Shown here: positions 1 to 8,561 of the stretch, in pieces
Layout of the letters: each line of letters begins with the position of its first letter
How positions within the stretch are numbered: position 1 is the stretch's first letter
Source of the DNA: Rhodococcus sp. 1168
GTDB taxonomy: Bacteria; Actinomycetota; Actinomycetes; Mycobacteriales; Mycobacteriaceae
Assembly (NCBI RefSeq): GCF_002091955.1
Contig: NZ_MKKY01000049.1
Coordinates: forward strand, 1-54,520
DNA length: 54,520 bases
Reading direction: 5' to 3'
The notes under the pieces: generated by a model
What the model was told of the DNA's origin: nothing
The model's database searches: none
What the model saw: only the letters and a program-made list of their open reading frames with translations
Made by a program: the position numbers and the translations under genes

Positions 1-18
1 TGGGACACCGAAGCCATC

Positions 19-152
19 TGATCGTATGAATGGTCCATTGAAGCGATCAAGTGGGCGCACCTTCGATACCGTCGCCGGCTTCGATACCGTTGCCGCGCTA
101 CTTCGATGGCGCATTCAAGTTCACTGATCGTATGAGTGGACCATTCAAGCGG
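19..152. repeat. Two copies of an imperfect palindromic repeat
   Basis: Two related units lie here, at 19-49 and 125-152. Both begin TGATCGTATGA and continue with TGG, one base, CCATT, an AAG and CG. The first copy is palindromic around base 34, with arms TGATCG...AATGG and CCATT...CGATCA. The second shares most of these bases. A further partial copy of the right arm (GCGCATTCAAG) sits at about 110-120. The block lies beyond the 3' end of the cyclase gene and contains no convincing gene. It could be a dispersed intergenic repeat family, a transcription-end structure or a regulator site; only the repeat itself is visible here. Confidence 0.55.
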
Positions 153-200
153 GAAGTGGGGTGGCGCAGCAACACTCACACTCGCACATGCCTGCGAGCC

Positions 201-1778
201 CTAAATTGGATCGGTCGTCTGCTTCGGACTGGCGAGGACGGTGTGAGCCGACCGCCCACGCAGCTTCACACTGTCGCCGAGTTCCCAGAGCGACGCTTCT
301 GCCTCCGCGGCGTTGTCGACTGTTGCCTTCGAGGCAAGGGTGGCGCCATGAGTGTTCTTGGCGAGTTCGGACAATCTGGCAGCTTCGTTTACCGGGTCAC
401 CGATGACGGTGTATTCGAAGCGTGATTTCGCTCCCACGTTGCCGGCTACGGCACGGCCCGATGCAACTCCCACTGCTGCACTGCATTCGGGGACTTCGTC
501 GAGTAATCGCGTACTGATCTTTCTGGCCGCCGCTAGTGCGGAACCGCAATGGTCGGACAGTTCGCCGGGCGCACCGAAGATGGCGAGCGCGGCGTCGCCT
601 TCGAACTTGTTGATGAAGCCACCGTGATCGTCGACCTCGTCGACGACGACCGCGAAGAAGCGGTTCAGCAGGTCGACGACCTCTTTCGGGGGACTGGATG
701 CGGCGAGCTCCGTCGAACCGACCAGGTCTATGAAGAACACCGCGATGTCCCGTTCCTCGCCGCCCAGCTCCGAGGTCTTGCTGAGAGCAGCCTCGGCCAC
801 TTCATGTCCGACGTGCCGACCGAAGAGGTCGCGAATCTTCTCCCGCTCACGGATTCCGTCTGCCATTCTGTTGAATCCGCTTTGCAGCTCACCCAGTTCG
901 GTTCCGTCGTAAACCGCGAGATGAACGTCGAGGTTGCCGCGTTCGACTTCCGCCATCCCGGATCTGACGTTGCTGATCGGTGAGGTCGTGGCAAATACTC
1001 CGAGAAGCGTCAGGAAGAAACCGAAGATCAGGGTGATTCCGCCCAGTGCCAGAATCGCGACAGCTAATTGACCAGATTCGGTGTAGTACGGCCGGATGAA
1101 ACTGAAGATCGCGATGATCATCAGACCCGCTACTGGGACACCGGTTCCGAGGATCCAAGACAGGATCGATCGGCCCATCACTCCGGCGATCCGAATTCGA
1201 CGTGGATCGCCTGCCTCGAGTGCTCGGGCGGCAGCGGGGCGCAACGCGAATTCGCTCAACAGGTAGCTGAAAGCGCACACAACAGTTCCGCCTGCGCCAA
1301 TAGTGAATGCCACCTTGGGAATCGATTGAGGATCGATGAAGCCGTCGATGGTGGTGATCAGAACCAGCCCGACGGTCCACAGGAGGATCTGCAGGCGGGT
1401 CAACTGCCAGGGCATCGACAACGTGTCGACCTGTTCTCGGCGTGTCGGCGGACGGTCCTCTACGGCCCAGCGGAGGTCTCGAAGCGCTCTCGTCGTCCCC
1501 CAGAGCACCCCGACGACGAATGCCAGGAGGACGTATACCGGAACGACTATGAAGTTGACCCACCAGTATTTCTCGACGACGAGAACATCCGGCCCGGGCA
1601 CGACGACACTGACCAAAGAGACCACGATGACGGCGCCGATCAGATTCGCCCCGAGCAGGAACGTAGTCAGCAGCAGTTGGACACGGATACGACGGCGACG
1701 AGGTGATTCGAATATGTCGCCGAGTAGGCGGGATCCGAGAGGCGCGACGGATCGTCTCGGTTGCGGCATGGTGGTCAT
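201..1778 (-). CDS. Membrane-bound class III adenylate cyclase with HAMP domain
   Basis: This 525-residue protein is predicted to convert ATP to cAMP at the inner face of the membrane. About six hydrophobic segments fill residues 33-260. A HAMP linker (TSPISNVRSGMAEVERG and following) lies near 262-315, and a class III cyclase domain covers roughly 345-510. The metal-binding motif FFIDLVGST, the NKFEGD motif with the purine-specifying lysine, and TVIGDPVNEAARL with the specifying aspartate and the Asn/Arg pair are all present, so it looks active and ATP-specific. Architecture and position beside nucS match the mycobacterial Rv1318c-Rv1320c group. I chose the ATG at 1778 because upstream codons of the longer open frame are only antisense to nucS. 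It is divergent from nucS with 33 bp between starts. Confidence 0.9.
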   Translation of the reverse strand: MTTMPQPRRSVAPLGSRLLGDIFESPRRRRIRVQLLLTTFLLGANLIGAVIVVSLVSVVVPGPDVLVVEKYWWVNFIVVPVYVLLAFVVGVLWGTTRALRDLRWAVEDRPPTRREQVDTLSMPWQLTRLQILLWTVGLVLITTIDGFIDPQSIPKVAFTIGAGGTVVCAFSYLLSEFALRPAAARALEAGDPRRIRIAGVMGRSILSWILGTGVPVAGLMIIAIFSFIRPYYTESGQLAVAILALGGITLIFGFFLTLLGVFATTSPISNVRSGMAEVERGNLDVHLAVYDGTELGELQSGFNRMADGIREREKIRDLFGRHVGHEVAEAALSKTSELGGEERDIAVFFIDLVGSTELAASSPPKEVVDLLNRFFAVVVDEVDDHGGFINKFEGDAALAIFGAPGELSDHCGSALAAARKISTRLLDEVPECSAAVGVASGRAVAGNVGAKSRFEYTVIGDPVNEAARLSELAKNTHGATLASKATVDNAAEAEASLWELGDSVKLRGRSAHTVLASPKQTTDPI

Positions 1779-1811
1779 AGAGTAGCGGGCGCTCTGGCTT
1801 AGGGTGGGCGA

Positions 1812-2483
1812 GTGCGTCTTGTAATTGCTCGTTGCCAAGTGGACTATGTCGGCCGCCTCACTGCCCATCTTCCCCCTGCTCGTCGGCTTCTTCTGGTGAA
1901 GTCCGACGGCTCGGTGAGTGTGCATGCGGACGATCGCGCGTACAAACCGTTGAACTGGATGAGCCCGCCGTGTTGGATGGCTGAAACGACCGAGGGTGAG
2001 ACGATCAAGTGGGTCGTGACGAACAAGGCCGGCGAGGAACTTCGAATCACGATCGACGAGGTCGAACTCGACTCGAGTCATGAGCTTGGTATCGATCCTG
2101 GGTTGGTGAAGGACGGGGTCGAGTCCCACCTTCAGGAATTGCTCGCCGAGCATGTCGAGACACTCGGCACCGGCTACACGCTCGTGCGTCGCGAATATAT
2201 GACGGCTATCGGGCCGGTTGATCTTCTTTGCCGAAATGCCGACGGCGGAACCGTGGCCGTGGAGATCAAGCGTCGTGGTGAAATCGACGGGGTCGAGCAG
2301 CTGACACGCTATCTGGAACTGTTGAATCGGGATCCGGTGCTGTCACCGGTGAGTGGAGTGTTCGCGGCGCAGGTGATCAAACCGCAAGCCAAAACGCTGG
2401 CCGTCGATCGTGGGATTCGATGCGTGACACTCGACTACGACGTGCTGAGAGGCACCGAAAGCACCGAGTTCCGCCTGTTCTGA
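1812..2483 (+). CDS. nucS: Mismatch-specific endonuclease NucS/EndoMS
   Basis: This 223-residue protein starts at GTG with MRLVIARC, as in mycobacterial NucS. NucS replaces MutS/MutL in Actinobacteria. It cuts both strands around mismatched bases and interacts with the sliding clamp. The N-terminal half is the DNA-binding/dimerisation domain. The C-terminal half is a RecB-like nuclease with GPVD (Asp137) and [10 protein letters not shown] (Glu151, Lys153) as the catalytic core, all intact. Length matches the family exactly. It is divergent from the adenylate cyclase, and the zinc-ribbon gene follows 47 bp downstream, the order seen in M. tuberculosis (Rv1321-Rv1322). Confidence 0.95.
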   Translation: MRLVIARCQVDYVGRLTAHLPPARRLLLVKSDGSVSVHADDRAYKPLNWMSPPCWMAETTEGETIKWVVTNKAGEELRITIDEVELDSSHELGIDPGLVKDGVESHLQELLAEHVETLGTGYTLVRREYMTAIGPVDLLCRNADGGTVAVEIKRRGEIDGVEQLTRYLELLNRDPVLSPVSGVFAAQVIKPQAKTLAVDRGIRCVTLDYDVLRGTESTEFRLF

Positions 2484-2530
2484 TTCGTGTGCCGTCGCAC
2501 GCGCTCGAGTGTTTCTCTTACACTCGTACT

Positions 2531-2848
2531 GTGCCTCGACGGAACCACGACCGCAAAGCGGCCCGCAAGAAAGCAGCAGGTTCTCCGGATTCGCTTCTCG
2601 GCGGCGCCCGGGTAGAGGGTGGTCCGGCCGGATGGTCCGATGAGGAATTCACTTTCCGGACGGTCCCCGGGAACAGAGCGACGAAAACTTATCGCTGTCC
2701 AGGCTGCGATCACGAGGTGCGACCGGGGGTCGCGCATATAGTGGCGTGGCCGTCGGACGACCTGGGAGGCCCGGAGGACCGACGGCATTGGCATACAGGG
2801 TGTTGGTCTGGCCGTGGCACGAGGGGCCTGACCAGGCGCTGGTCGTAG
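2531..2848 (+). CDS. Small conserved actinobacterial protein with zinc-ribbon-like motif
   Basis: This 105-residue protein has no established role and resembles Rv1322 in content and position. The N-terminus is very basic (PRRNHDRKAARKK). A CPGCDHEV motif (Cys56, Cys59, His61) and a later HWHTGCW motif (His86, His88, Cys91) could form one zinc site. I chose the GTG at 2531 because upstream codons overlap the nucS end and read unlike protein, while related proteins begin with the same PRR-rich stretch. It could be a nucleic-acid-binding accessory protein, but nothing beyond the basic tail and possible zinc ligands supports that. Confidence 0.8.
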   Translation: MPRRNHDRKAARKKAAGSPDSLLGGARVEGGPAGWSDEEFTFRTVPGNRATKTYRCPGCDHEVRPGVAHIVAWPSDDLGGPEDRRHWHTGCWSGRGTRGLTRRWS

Positions 2849-2863
2849 CCAGCGCCTGGTAGA

Positions 2864-3799
2864 TCAAGATGACGTGGAGGCCTTTTCCTTCCCGAGATCG
2901 ACCGCGTCGTTCTTGTCCTTGGAGGAAGCGGCGGGCTCGGCTGCGTCGAGCAGTTCGCTTTCTCGGTTGACCGACGCGAGCATTGCGGGCACGGAGTCGA
3001 GTTGGCCACGAATGCCGAGCAGCTGGGCAAGTACTCGGCTGCGCAGTACTCGTAGTTCCTCGGCCAGTTCCTTCGAGTGCGCGATCCGTCGTTCGGCCTG
3101 TTCGGTCGCGGCCTGCAGTCGGCGGGTCGATTCTTTCGTAGCTTCTTCGATGCGGTGTGCAGCGTCGGCTTTGCTCGATGCTTCGAGGTCTTCGAGAGCC
3201 GCGAGGATCTTGGTGCGGCGGTCTGCCATCGTGATCTCGAAATCCTCTTGAACCTTGGCCCGCTTGGCCTCGGACTCGGCGGCTAGTTGATCGCGCTCGG
3301 ATTGCGCTGCCTCCACCACACGTGCAGCCTCGGTGCGCGCCTGAGCCATGGTCTGCTCGTGTTCGGTTTCGAGCGCGGAACGACGCTCCTCCAACTCCGC
3401 TACGAGGGATTCATGACGGCCGCGGAGGCGAGCGCTCTCTTGCTCGGCAACTGAGACCATCTCCTCGGCTTCCGCATGTGCCTTGGCACGAACTTCCGAG
3501 GCCTCGTCGGATGCGAGTCTGAGCATCCGTGAGATCCGGTCACTCATTCCCTCTGCCGTAGTTGGAGGCACCGAAAGTCGGTCGATGTCCTTGCGCAGTT
3601 CGTCGATCTCGTCCCGAGCGTCATCGAGTTGTTTGGCCAGGTCACGGGCTTGGGCTGCAGCGGCATCGCGATCAGCGGTAGTCAGCCGAAGCTCGGCGTC
3701 GAACCGTTCGAAGTAGTTGGTGACTTCGTCGCGATCGAATCCTTTTCGGACGATCGAAAAAGGAAGTTGCACCCCGGTGCGATCTTGCTCGTTTGCCAT
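2864..3799 (-). CDS. DivIVA-domain coiled-coil protein
   Basis: This 311-residue protein has an N-terminal DivIVA-type motif (PFSIVRKGFDRDEVTNYFER, about residues 12-31). A long, strongly charged heptad-like region rich in Ala, Glu and Arg follows (about 35-260), then a short Ser/Lys-rich tail. DivIVA-family proteins of Actinobacteria sit at poles or septa and organise growth, so a scaffold role in cell shape or envelope assembly is likely (family knowledge). There is no transmembrane segment. I prefer the ATG at 3799 over the TTG three codons upstream, because an AAAGG lies about 13 bp before the ATG and too close to the TTG. It converges with the zinc-ribbon gene. Confidence 0.85.
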   Translation of the reverse strand: MANEQDRTGVQLPFSIVRKGFDRDEVTNYFERFDAELRLTTADRDAAAAQARDLAKQLDDARDEIDELRKDIDRLSVPPTTAEGMSDRISRMLRLASDEASEVRAKAHAEAEEMVSVAEQESARLRGRHESLVAELEERRSALETEHEQTMAQARTEAARVVEAAQSERDQLAAESEAKRAKVQEDFEITMADRRTKILAALEDLEASSKADAAHRIEEATKESTRRLQAATEQAERRIAHSKELAEELRVLRSRVLAQLLGIRGQLDSVPAMLASVNRESELLDAAEPAASSKDKNDAVDLGKEKASTSS

Positions 3800-3844
3800 G
3801 GCGGTCAACTTACCTTTGCCACGTTTTAAGGGCCATACGGTGGG

Positions 3845-4324
3845 TCAATGAACTGATTTCTCGGATGGTTCCACCAATTCGATGAGTACGCCACCTGCAT
3901 CTTTCGGGTGGATGAAATTGATGCGCGAATCTGCAGTGCCGCGTCGAGGTGCGTCGTAGAGCAGTCGAACCCCACGACTGCGCAGTTCGTCGGAGATTTC
4001 CTCGATGCTGGTGACCCGGTATGCCAGTTGCTGCAGGCCGGGTCCGCTACGTCCGATGAACTTGGCGATGGTCGACTCTTCGTTCAACGGTGCGAGCAGC
4101 TGAAGTGCGGCCGACGCCGACGTGGCACCGGGGAACGACAGCATGGCTTCGCGGACGCCCTGCTCCTCGTTGACTTCTTCGTGTGTTGCCACCATTCCGA
4201 GATGCTCGGTGTACCAGGCAATGGCGACATCGAGGTCCGGCACAGCGACGCCGACGTGGTCGATAGCCGACACCAGGTCGGATCGGAGTGGGGCACCCGT
4301 GGGAGACTGCGTGGTGGAGGTCAT
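3845..4324 (-). CDS. mce: Methylmalonyl-CoA epimerase
   Basis: This 159-residue protein belongs to the vicinal-oxygen-chelate (glyoxalase/dioxygenase) fold. The first metal ligand is the His in AIDHVGVAVPDL (about residue 23). The second half carries QQLAYRV and, near the end, GVLIELVEP with the conserved glutamate. This is the pattern of methylmalonyl-CoA epimerase, which interconverts the two methylmalonyl-CoA epimers in propionate and branched-chain or cholesterol catabolism. The ATG at 4324 is well placed. The gene is divergent from the thiolase, with 95 bp between starts that should carry both promoters. The same pair is adjacent in M. tuberculosis (Rv1322A-Rv1323). Confidence 0.9.
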   Translation of the reverse strand: MTSTTQSPTGAPLRSDLVSAIDHVGVAVPDLDVAIAWYTEHLGMVATHEEVNEEQGVREAMLSFPGATSASAALQLLAPLNEESTIAKFIGRSGPGLQQLAYRVTSIEEISDELRSRGVRLLYDAPRRGTADSRINFIHPKDAGGVLIELVEPSEKSVH

Positions 4325-4419
4325 GCACTCGACGTTAGCGTCAGCTGGATCGAATCGCTCACTGGGGCTGTTGTAGAGATCGACGACTCACTTTTCGTGC
4401 AATTGGTTGGAGGAACATT

Positions 4420-5610
4420 ATGACCACTTCTGTCATCATCGCCGGGGCACGCACACCGGTAGGCAAGCTGTCCGGAGCATTGAAGGATCTGTCCGGTTCG
4501 GACCTCGGCGGTATCGCGATCAAGGGTGCGCTCGAGAAGGCCGGTGTCGCCCCGGAACTCGTCGAGTACGTCATCATGGGCCAGGTTCTCACCGCAGGGG
4601 CAGGTCAGATCCCTGCCCGTCAGGCTGCTGTTGCCGCCGGCATTCCGATGGATGTGCCGGCGCTGACCATCAACAAGGTGTGCCTTTCCGGGGTCGACGC
4701 GATCGCCCTCGCTGATCAGCTGATCCGGGCAGGCGAATTCGAGGTCGTCGTTGCCGGCGGTCAGGAGTCGATGACCCAGGCGCCGCACATGCTCGAAAAG
4801 TCTCGCGCGGGTTACAAGTACGGCGACGTGACGATGCGCGATCATCTGGCCTTCGACGGCCTGTACGACATCTTCACCGATCAGGCGATGGGTGGACTCA
4901 CCGAATTACGCAACGAAGGCGCCGGTGCCAGCACTCGTGAGGAACAGGACGCATTCGCGGCTGCATCTCATCAGCGCGCGGCGGCGGCTTGGAAGAACGG
5001 GATCTTCGACGAGGAGGTCGTTCCGGTCAGCATCCCGCAGCGCAAGGGCGACCCGTTCGTGGTGTCCCAGGACGAAGGCATCCGCGCCGATACGACTACC
5101 GATACCCTCGCCAAGCTTCGGCCGGCGTTCAGCAAGACCGGCACGATCACCGCGGGTAATGCCTCGACCATCAACGACGGTGCTGCAGCTGTGATCGTCA
5201 TGAGCCGTGACAAGGCAGAGAGTCTCGGGCTGCCATGGATTGCCGAGATCGGTGCGCACGGTGTGGTCGCAGGCCCGGATTCCTCGCTGCAGAGCCAGCC
5301 TGCTCGGGCGATCGCCAAGGCGTGTGCCAAAGAAGGGATCGATCCCAAGGATCTCGATCTGATCGAGATCAACGAGGCTTTCGCGGCAGTAGGCATCGCT
5401 TCTACCCGTGAACTCGGCATCGACGAGGACAAGGTCAACGTCAACGGTGGGGCAATCGCTATCGGGCACCCCCTGGGAATGTCCGGTGCACGTATCGCGT
5501 TGCATCTCGCCCTCGAACTCGGACGACGCGGTGGAGGGATCGGCGCGGCTGCATTGTGCGGTGGCGGCGGACAGGGTGATGCGCTGATCGTGCGAGTACC
5601 GAAGTCCTGA
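4420..5610 (+). CDS. fadA4: Acetyl-CoA C-acetyltransferase (thiolase)
   Basis: This 396-residue type II thiolase interconverts two acetyl-CoA with acetoacetyl-CoA and CoA. The acylated cysteine is Cys88 in [10 protein letters not shown]. The [10 protein letters not shown] motif, His350 in [10 protein letters not shown] and the second active cysteine Cys380 in [10 protein letters not shown] are all present, so it should be catalytic. Start is ATG, preceded by TTGGAGGAAC, a strong ribosome site. A stem-loop terminator follows at 5616. Position next to the epimerase matches fadA4 (Rv1323). Substrate preference (biosynthetic versus degradative) cannot be told from sequence alone. Confidence 0.93.
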   Translation: MTTSVIIAGARTPVGKLSGALKDLSGSDLGGIAIKGALEKAGVAPELVEYVIMGQVLTAGAGQIPARQAAVAAGIPMDVPALTINKVCLSGVDAIALADQLIRAGEFEVVVAGGQESMTQAPHMLEKSRAGYKYGDVTMRDHLAFDGLYDIFTDQAMGGLTELRNEGAGASTREEQDAFAAASHQRAAAAWKNGIFDEEVVPVSIPQRKGDPFVVSQDEGIRADTTTDTLAKLRPAFSKTGTITAGNASTINDGAAAVIVMSRDKAESLGLPWIAEIGAHGVVAGPDSSLQSQPARAIAKACAKEGIDPKDLDLIEINEAFAAVGIASTRELGIDEDKVNVNGGAIAIGHPLGMSGARIALHLALELGRRGGGIGAAALCGGGGQGDALIVRVPKS

Positions 5611-5615
5611 CGTTC

Positions 5616-5673
5616 GGTCTGGTCTCATTTCGCGCTCACTGCTTCTGCTCGGGGGTCGAAGTGAGACCAGACC
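5616..5673 (+). terminator. Long stem-loop after the thiolase gene
   Basis: Arms at 5616-5632 (GGTCTGGTCTCATTTCG) and 5657-5673 (CGAAGTGAGACCAGACC) pair over 17 bp with one mismatch, around a 24-nt loop. It begins 5 bp after the thiolase stop. There is no T-run, as is common for actinobacterial terminators. It most likely ends thiolase transcription before the next gene. Confidence 0.7.
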
Positions 5674-5704
5674 CACTACGCTCTGTCGTAGTCGATCGGG
5701 CACA

Positions 5705-6082
5705 ATGGGGCGCATGCTGACCTTCTTCGATCTGAGCACCACGGCCAAGCGATTCCGATTTTTCGCAGTCCTCGAGGCGTTTACCTGGCTGGGTCTCTTG
5801 GTTGGAATGGCCTTCAAGTGGCTACCTGCAGACGGCAACGAGATCGGTGTCAAAATTTTCGGACCGATACACGGCGCGGTGTTCGTGATCTATGTCCTGA
5901 TCTCGATCCTGACCGCAGTCAAACTCCGCTGGGATATCAAGACCAGCGTGCTCGCTCTTCTTGCCAGCATTCCGCCGTTCGGTACCGTCGTCTTCGAGAT
6001 CTGGGCCACGCGAACAGGCCGTCTCGCCGAGCTGAGCTCCTCCGAACCTGCTCTCGCCAAGGGTGCCGGCACGCCCTCGTAG
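5705..6082 (+). CDS. DUF3817 membrane protein
   Basis: This 125-residue integral membrane protein belongs to the DUF3817 family (function unknown). It has three to four hydrophobic segments: RFRFFAVLEAFTWLGLLVGM (about 16-35), a second around 54-72 with the conserved GPIHGAVFVIYVL, and a third around 80-100. The family signature GxxHG followed by a KLRW-type basic stretch is present. A second, more diverged DUF3817 gene lies at 24977 in the same window. The ATG at 5705 is used; an ATG three codons later is possible. It reads in the same direction as the following thioredoxin-fold gene, 55 bp away. Confidence 0.8.
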   Translation: MGRMLTFFDLSTTAKRFRFFAVLEAFTWLGLLVGMAFKWLPADGNEIGVKIFGPIHGAVFVIYVLISILTAVKLRWDIKTSVLALLASIPPFGTVVFEIWATRTGRLAELSSSEPALAKGAGTPS

Positions 6083-6137
6083 TTCCCACGAGTACCAGCA
6101 GTGGTGAGTCTTCACCGTTAGTGACAAACTGTAGGGC

Positions 6138-7088
6138 GTGACTCGTCCCGGTTCTCGCTCTTCAGCCCGTCCGCCAACTGCCGTCCCGGCATCCATCGCA
6201 GGGGCCGTCGACCTCTCCGCTCTGAAGGATCGTCCTGCGCCGCCGCCTGCCGCTGGAACCGACGACTCCTCAGCAGGATTGGCTCCCATCGTCGATGTGA
6301 CGACTGCCAACTTCGAGGCGGAGGTGCTACAGCGGTCTTCGCAGGTCCCGGTGATCGTGGATCTCGGGTCGGCTCGATCTCCACAGTCTGCCGCGCTGAC
6401 TCGGCAACTGGGCCAGTTGGCGCTCGAAGCGGGCGGGGCCTGGGTGCATGCGCGTGTGGATGTCGACAGCAACCCTCAGATCGCGCAAGCCTTTGGCGTC
6501 AAGGCCATTCCGACGGTCATCGCGGTAGCGGCTGGACAGCCCCTCGCTGATTTCGAGGGCTCGCAGCCCGATGAACAGCTGCGCAAATGGCTCGAGGCTG
6601 TCGAGCAGGCGACGGCGGGCAAACTCACCGGCCCGCCCAACGCGGGCGGCGACGTCGGCGAGGATGATCCCGAGCCGGAGGATCCGCGTTTTGTCGCGGC
6701 CGAGGAGGCAATCGATGAGGGCGACTTCGTTGCTGCCGAAGCTGCGTATCAAGCGATCATCGACGCCGAGCCGGCGAACGCGGAGGCGCTTGCTGCGCTT
6801 CGCCAGGTGCGCTTTCTCGCACGAGTCCAACACGTCGATGTCGACGCTGTGGAACGCGCAGACGCGGCGCCGTCCGACGTGGCGGCTCAGATCGAAGCTG
6901 CTGACGTCGAGTTGTCGCAGCAGAAACCCGAAGCGGCGTTCGCACGGCTCATTGCCGGCATCAAGAAGACAGCAGGTGAAGAGCGCACGCAACTGCGGAC
7001 GCGGTTACTCGAACTCTTCGAGTTGTTCGATGCCGCTGACCCGATCGTGGTGGCCGCCCGTCGAAAGCTGGCTTCTGCGCTGTACTGA
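6138..7088 (+). CDS. Thioredoxin-fold/TPR protein (CnoX/YbbN-like) lacking the CXXC motif
   Basis: This 316-residue cytosolic protein has a thioredoxin-like domain (about residues 50-160) followed by a tetratricopeptide-type helical tail (about 185-300; EEAIDEGDFVAAEAAYQAII is a clear TPR unit). Where active thioredoxins have WCGPC, this protein reads SARSPQSA, so both redox cysteines are missing. The cis-proline region (VKAIPTVIAV) is kept. The layout matches CnoX/YbbN co-chaperones and Rv1324, so a holdase or adaptor role is more likely than disulphide chemistry. The first 40 residues are low-complexity Ala/Pro. GTG start at 6138. The adjoining metallopeptidase gene converges with it. Confidence 0.85.
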   Translation: MTRPGSRSSARPPTAVPASIAGAVDLSALKDRPAPPPAAGTDDSSAGLAPIVDVTTANFEAEVLQRSSQVPVIVDLGSARSPQSAALTRQLGQLALEAGGAWVHARVDVDSNPQIAQAFGVKAIPTVIAVAAGQPLADFEGSQPDEQLRKWLEAVEQATAGKLTGPPNAGGDVGEDDPEPEDPRFVAAEEAIDEGDFVAAEAAYQAIIDAEPANAEALAALRQVRFLARVQHVDVDAVERADAAPSDVAAQIEAADVELSQQKPEAAFARLIAGIKKTAGEERTQLRTRLLELFELFDAADPIVVAARRKLASALY

Positions 7089-7106
7089 TTTTCGGCCCTG
7101 TGCTGG

Positions 7107-8561
7107 TCAGCGGTAGCGGGTGTTGCACTGCTCGCGTCCGCCCAGCACACCCGAGCGGAATGCGTCGACGCGAGAGAATCCGCTGGGAAGCGTCACTCCA
7201 TCGATGTCGCTGGCAGTCAATCCGTCGCTCAACAGGCCGGATACGGCCTCGTCGAGGTCGCCAGGGGAGAGCCACACTTCCAGTTCGGAAGTGCTGGTTC
7301 TGTTTTCGGCGCTCAGACCTGCGGTGATGACGCCGGCCAGGCAGGCTGATCGCAACGCAGTCTGCGGGTTGTCGAGCGGTTGGCCTGCCTCGTTCTGGAC
7401 GGCAAGCGTGTACCGCGAAGCGAACAACACATATGCGCTGTAGTCGCCGGATACGTTGAGGGGAATGACGTCTCCGCGCCGTGGACGCTCGGCTGTGCCG
7501 AGTTCGGCGAGGGCACCGACGTCCACGCCGATGGTGTTGGTCGAGGCGCAGTACGACACCGGCTCGGTCGAGGAGCCGTCCGGGCAATCGGTGTCGGACC
7601 CGTTGTAGGTGACGGAGGGTGGATTCTGCAGTGTCAGCAGGCTTTCGAACGACCTGACGAATGCCTCCAACGTCTCCACGGTGACCGGAAGCTCGCCGTC
7701 GTCGGCGGCGTTGCTGAACTGGTGGGGGAGATCCGCTCGGCGCGATTCGATCTCGGCTTCGTCGATCTCTGTACAGGCCGCTGCCCCGTCGGTGAATCCG
7801 ATCTGAACTGCGGTGACACGTTCGAAGGCGGTGCCGTGGACCGAATCCGGATCGTTGGGATCGACGTCACGGACTGCGACGGTCGCGGCGAGTACGCCAT
7901 TGAGGCCGTCGGAGGTGTTGATGGTGAAATGTGCCGAATCTCCTTCGGCGACATGCCTGATGAAGGCACCGGCGAAGCAGTCTGCCTGCTGCTCGGCAAC
8001 TATCGTCGGGGTGTCCTCGCCGATCAGACCGGACTGATACTGCACGGCATGGCCGTATTCGTGTGCGATGACCATGACGACCGACATCGGACCGAAGGCG
8101 TCGATCAATGCGGGCAACAGGATCGTTCGGTCCCAGCCGATGGTGTCGTCGCGTGAGCAGTACGCTGCGTTGGGAACTCCGCCGGTTCGGTCCCCGCAGA
8201 ACCTGACGCCCTCGTCCTCGTCTTCGCCTGCGTCCCAGGAGATGAGTGCGGACACAGGGGCGAAGGTGCCCTTGAACAGTTCCGGATAGGTCTGTGCCCA
8301 GTACCGCTGGATGTCGTCTATGGCGTCAGTGGCGATAATGTCGGAATCCGTGCCCTCGGCATTGCGCACCTCGAGCGTGGAGTGCGGTGCTCCCGGACGT
8401 GGCCCACTCAGCCCATCCGTGACCGGCAGCCCAGCCACGGTGAAAGGGTTCTCGTAGATCGACACTGCCCGGCCATCGACCGAGGAGCCACATCCACTCA
8501 CTACCAACATCGTGATCACGGCGGTCATCCACAGTGTGTGTCGGGTACGACCGCCACTCAT
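7107..8561 (-). CDS. Lipoprotein neutral zinc metallopeptidase
   Basis: This 484-residue exported lipoprotein has an N-terminal hydrophobic signal ending in the lipobox VVSGC (Cys24). A metallopeptidase domain follows with HEYGH at 167-171 and the probable third zinc ligand Glu190 in AEQQADCFAGA. This matches the putative neutral zinc metallopeptidase (YpfJ-like) family, here anchored outside the membrane. Several later cysteines (for example DTDCPDG and VSYCAS) could form disulphides, fitting an extracytoplasmic site. Its stop directly abuts the glgB stop position on the same strand (8561/8562), so it may be read through from the glgE-glgB transcript, though a role in glucan metabolism is not implied. 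Substrate unknown. Confidence 0.85.
   Translation of the reverse strand: MSGGRTRHTLWMTAVITMLVVSGCGSSVDGRAVSIYENPFTVAGLPVTDGLSGPRPGAPHSTLEVRNAEGTDSDIIATDAIDDIQRYWAQTYPELFKGTFAPVSALISWDAGEDEDEGVRFCGDRTGGVPNAAYCSRDDTIGWDRTILLPALIDAFGPMSVVMVIAHEYGHAVQYQSGLIGEDTPTIVAEQQADCFAGAFIRHVAEGDSAHFTINTSDGLNGVLAATVAVRDVDPNDPDSVHGTAFERVTAVQIGFTDGAAACTEIDEAEIESRRADLPHQFSNAADDGELPVTVETLEAFVRSFESLLTLQNPPSVTYNGSDTDCPDGSSTEPVSYCASTNTIGVDVGALAELGTAERPRRGDVIPLNVSGDYSAYVLFASRYTLAVQNEAGQPLDNPQTALRSACLAGVITAGLSAENRTSTSELEVWLSPGDLDEAVSGLLSDGLTASDIDGVTLPSGFSRVDAFRSGVLGGREQCNTRYR

Noticed and set aside
51..425. 124-codon open frame at the window start
   Set aside because: It runs through the palindromic repeats and antisense to the cyclase 3' end; no ribosome site or recognisable protein.
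1779..2153. Upstream extension of the adenylate cyclase by 125 residues
   Set aside because: This stretch is antisense to nucS and reads unlike a membrane or signalling protein; the ATG at 1778 gives a normal cyclase.
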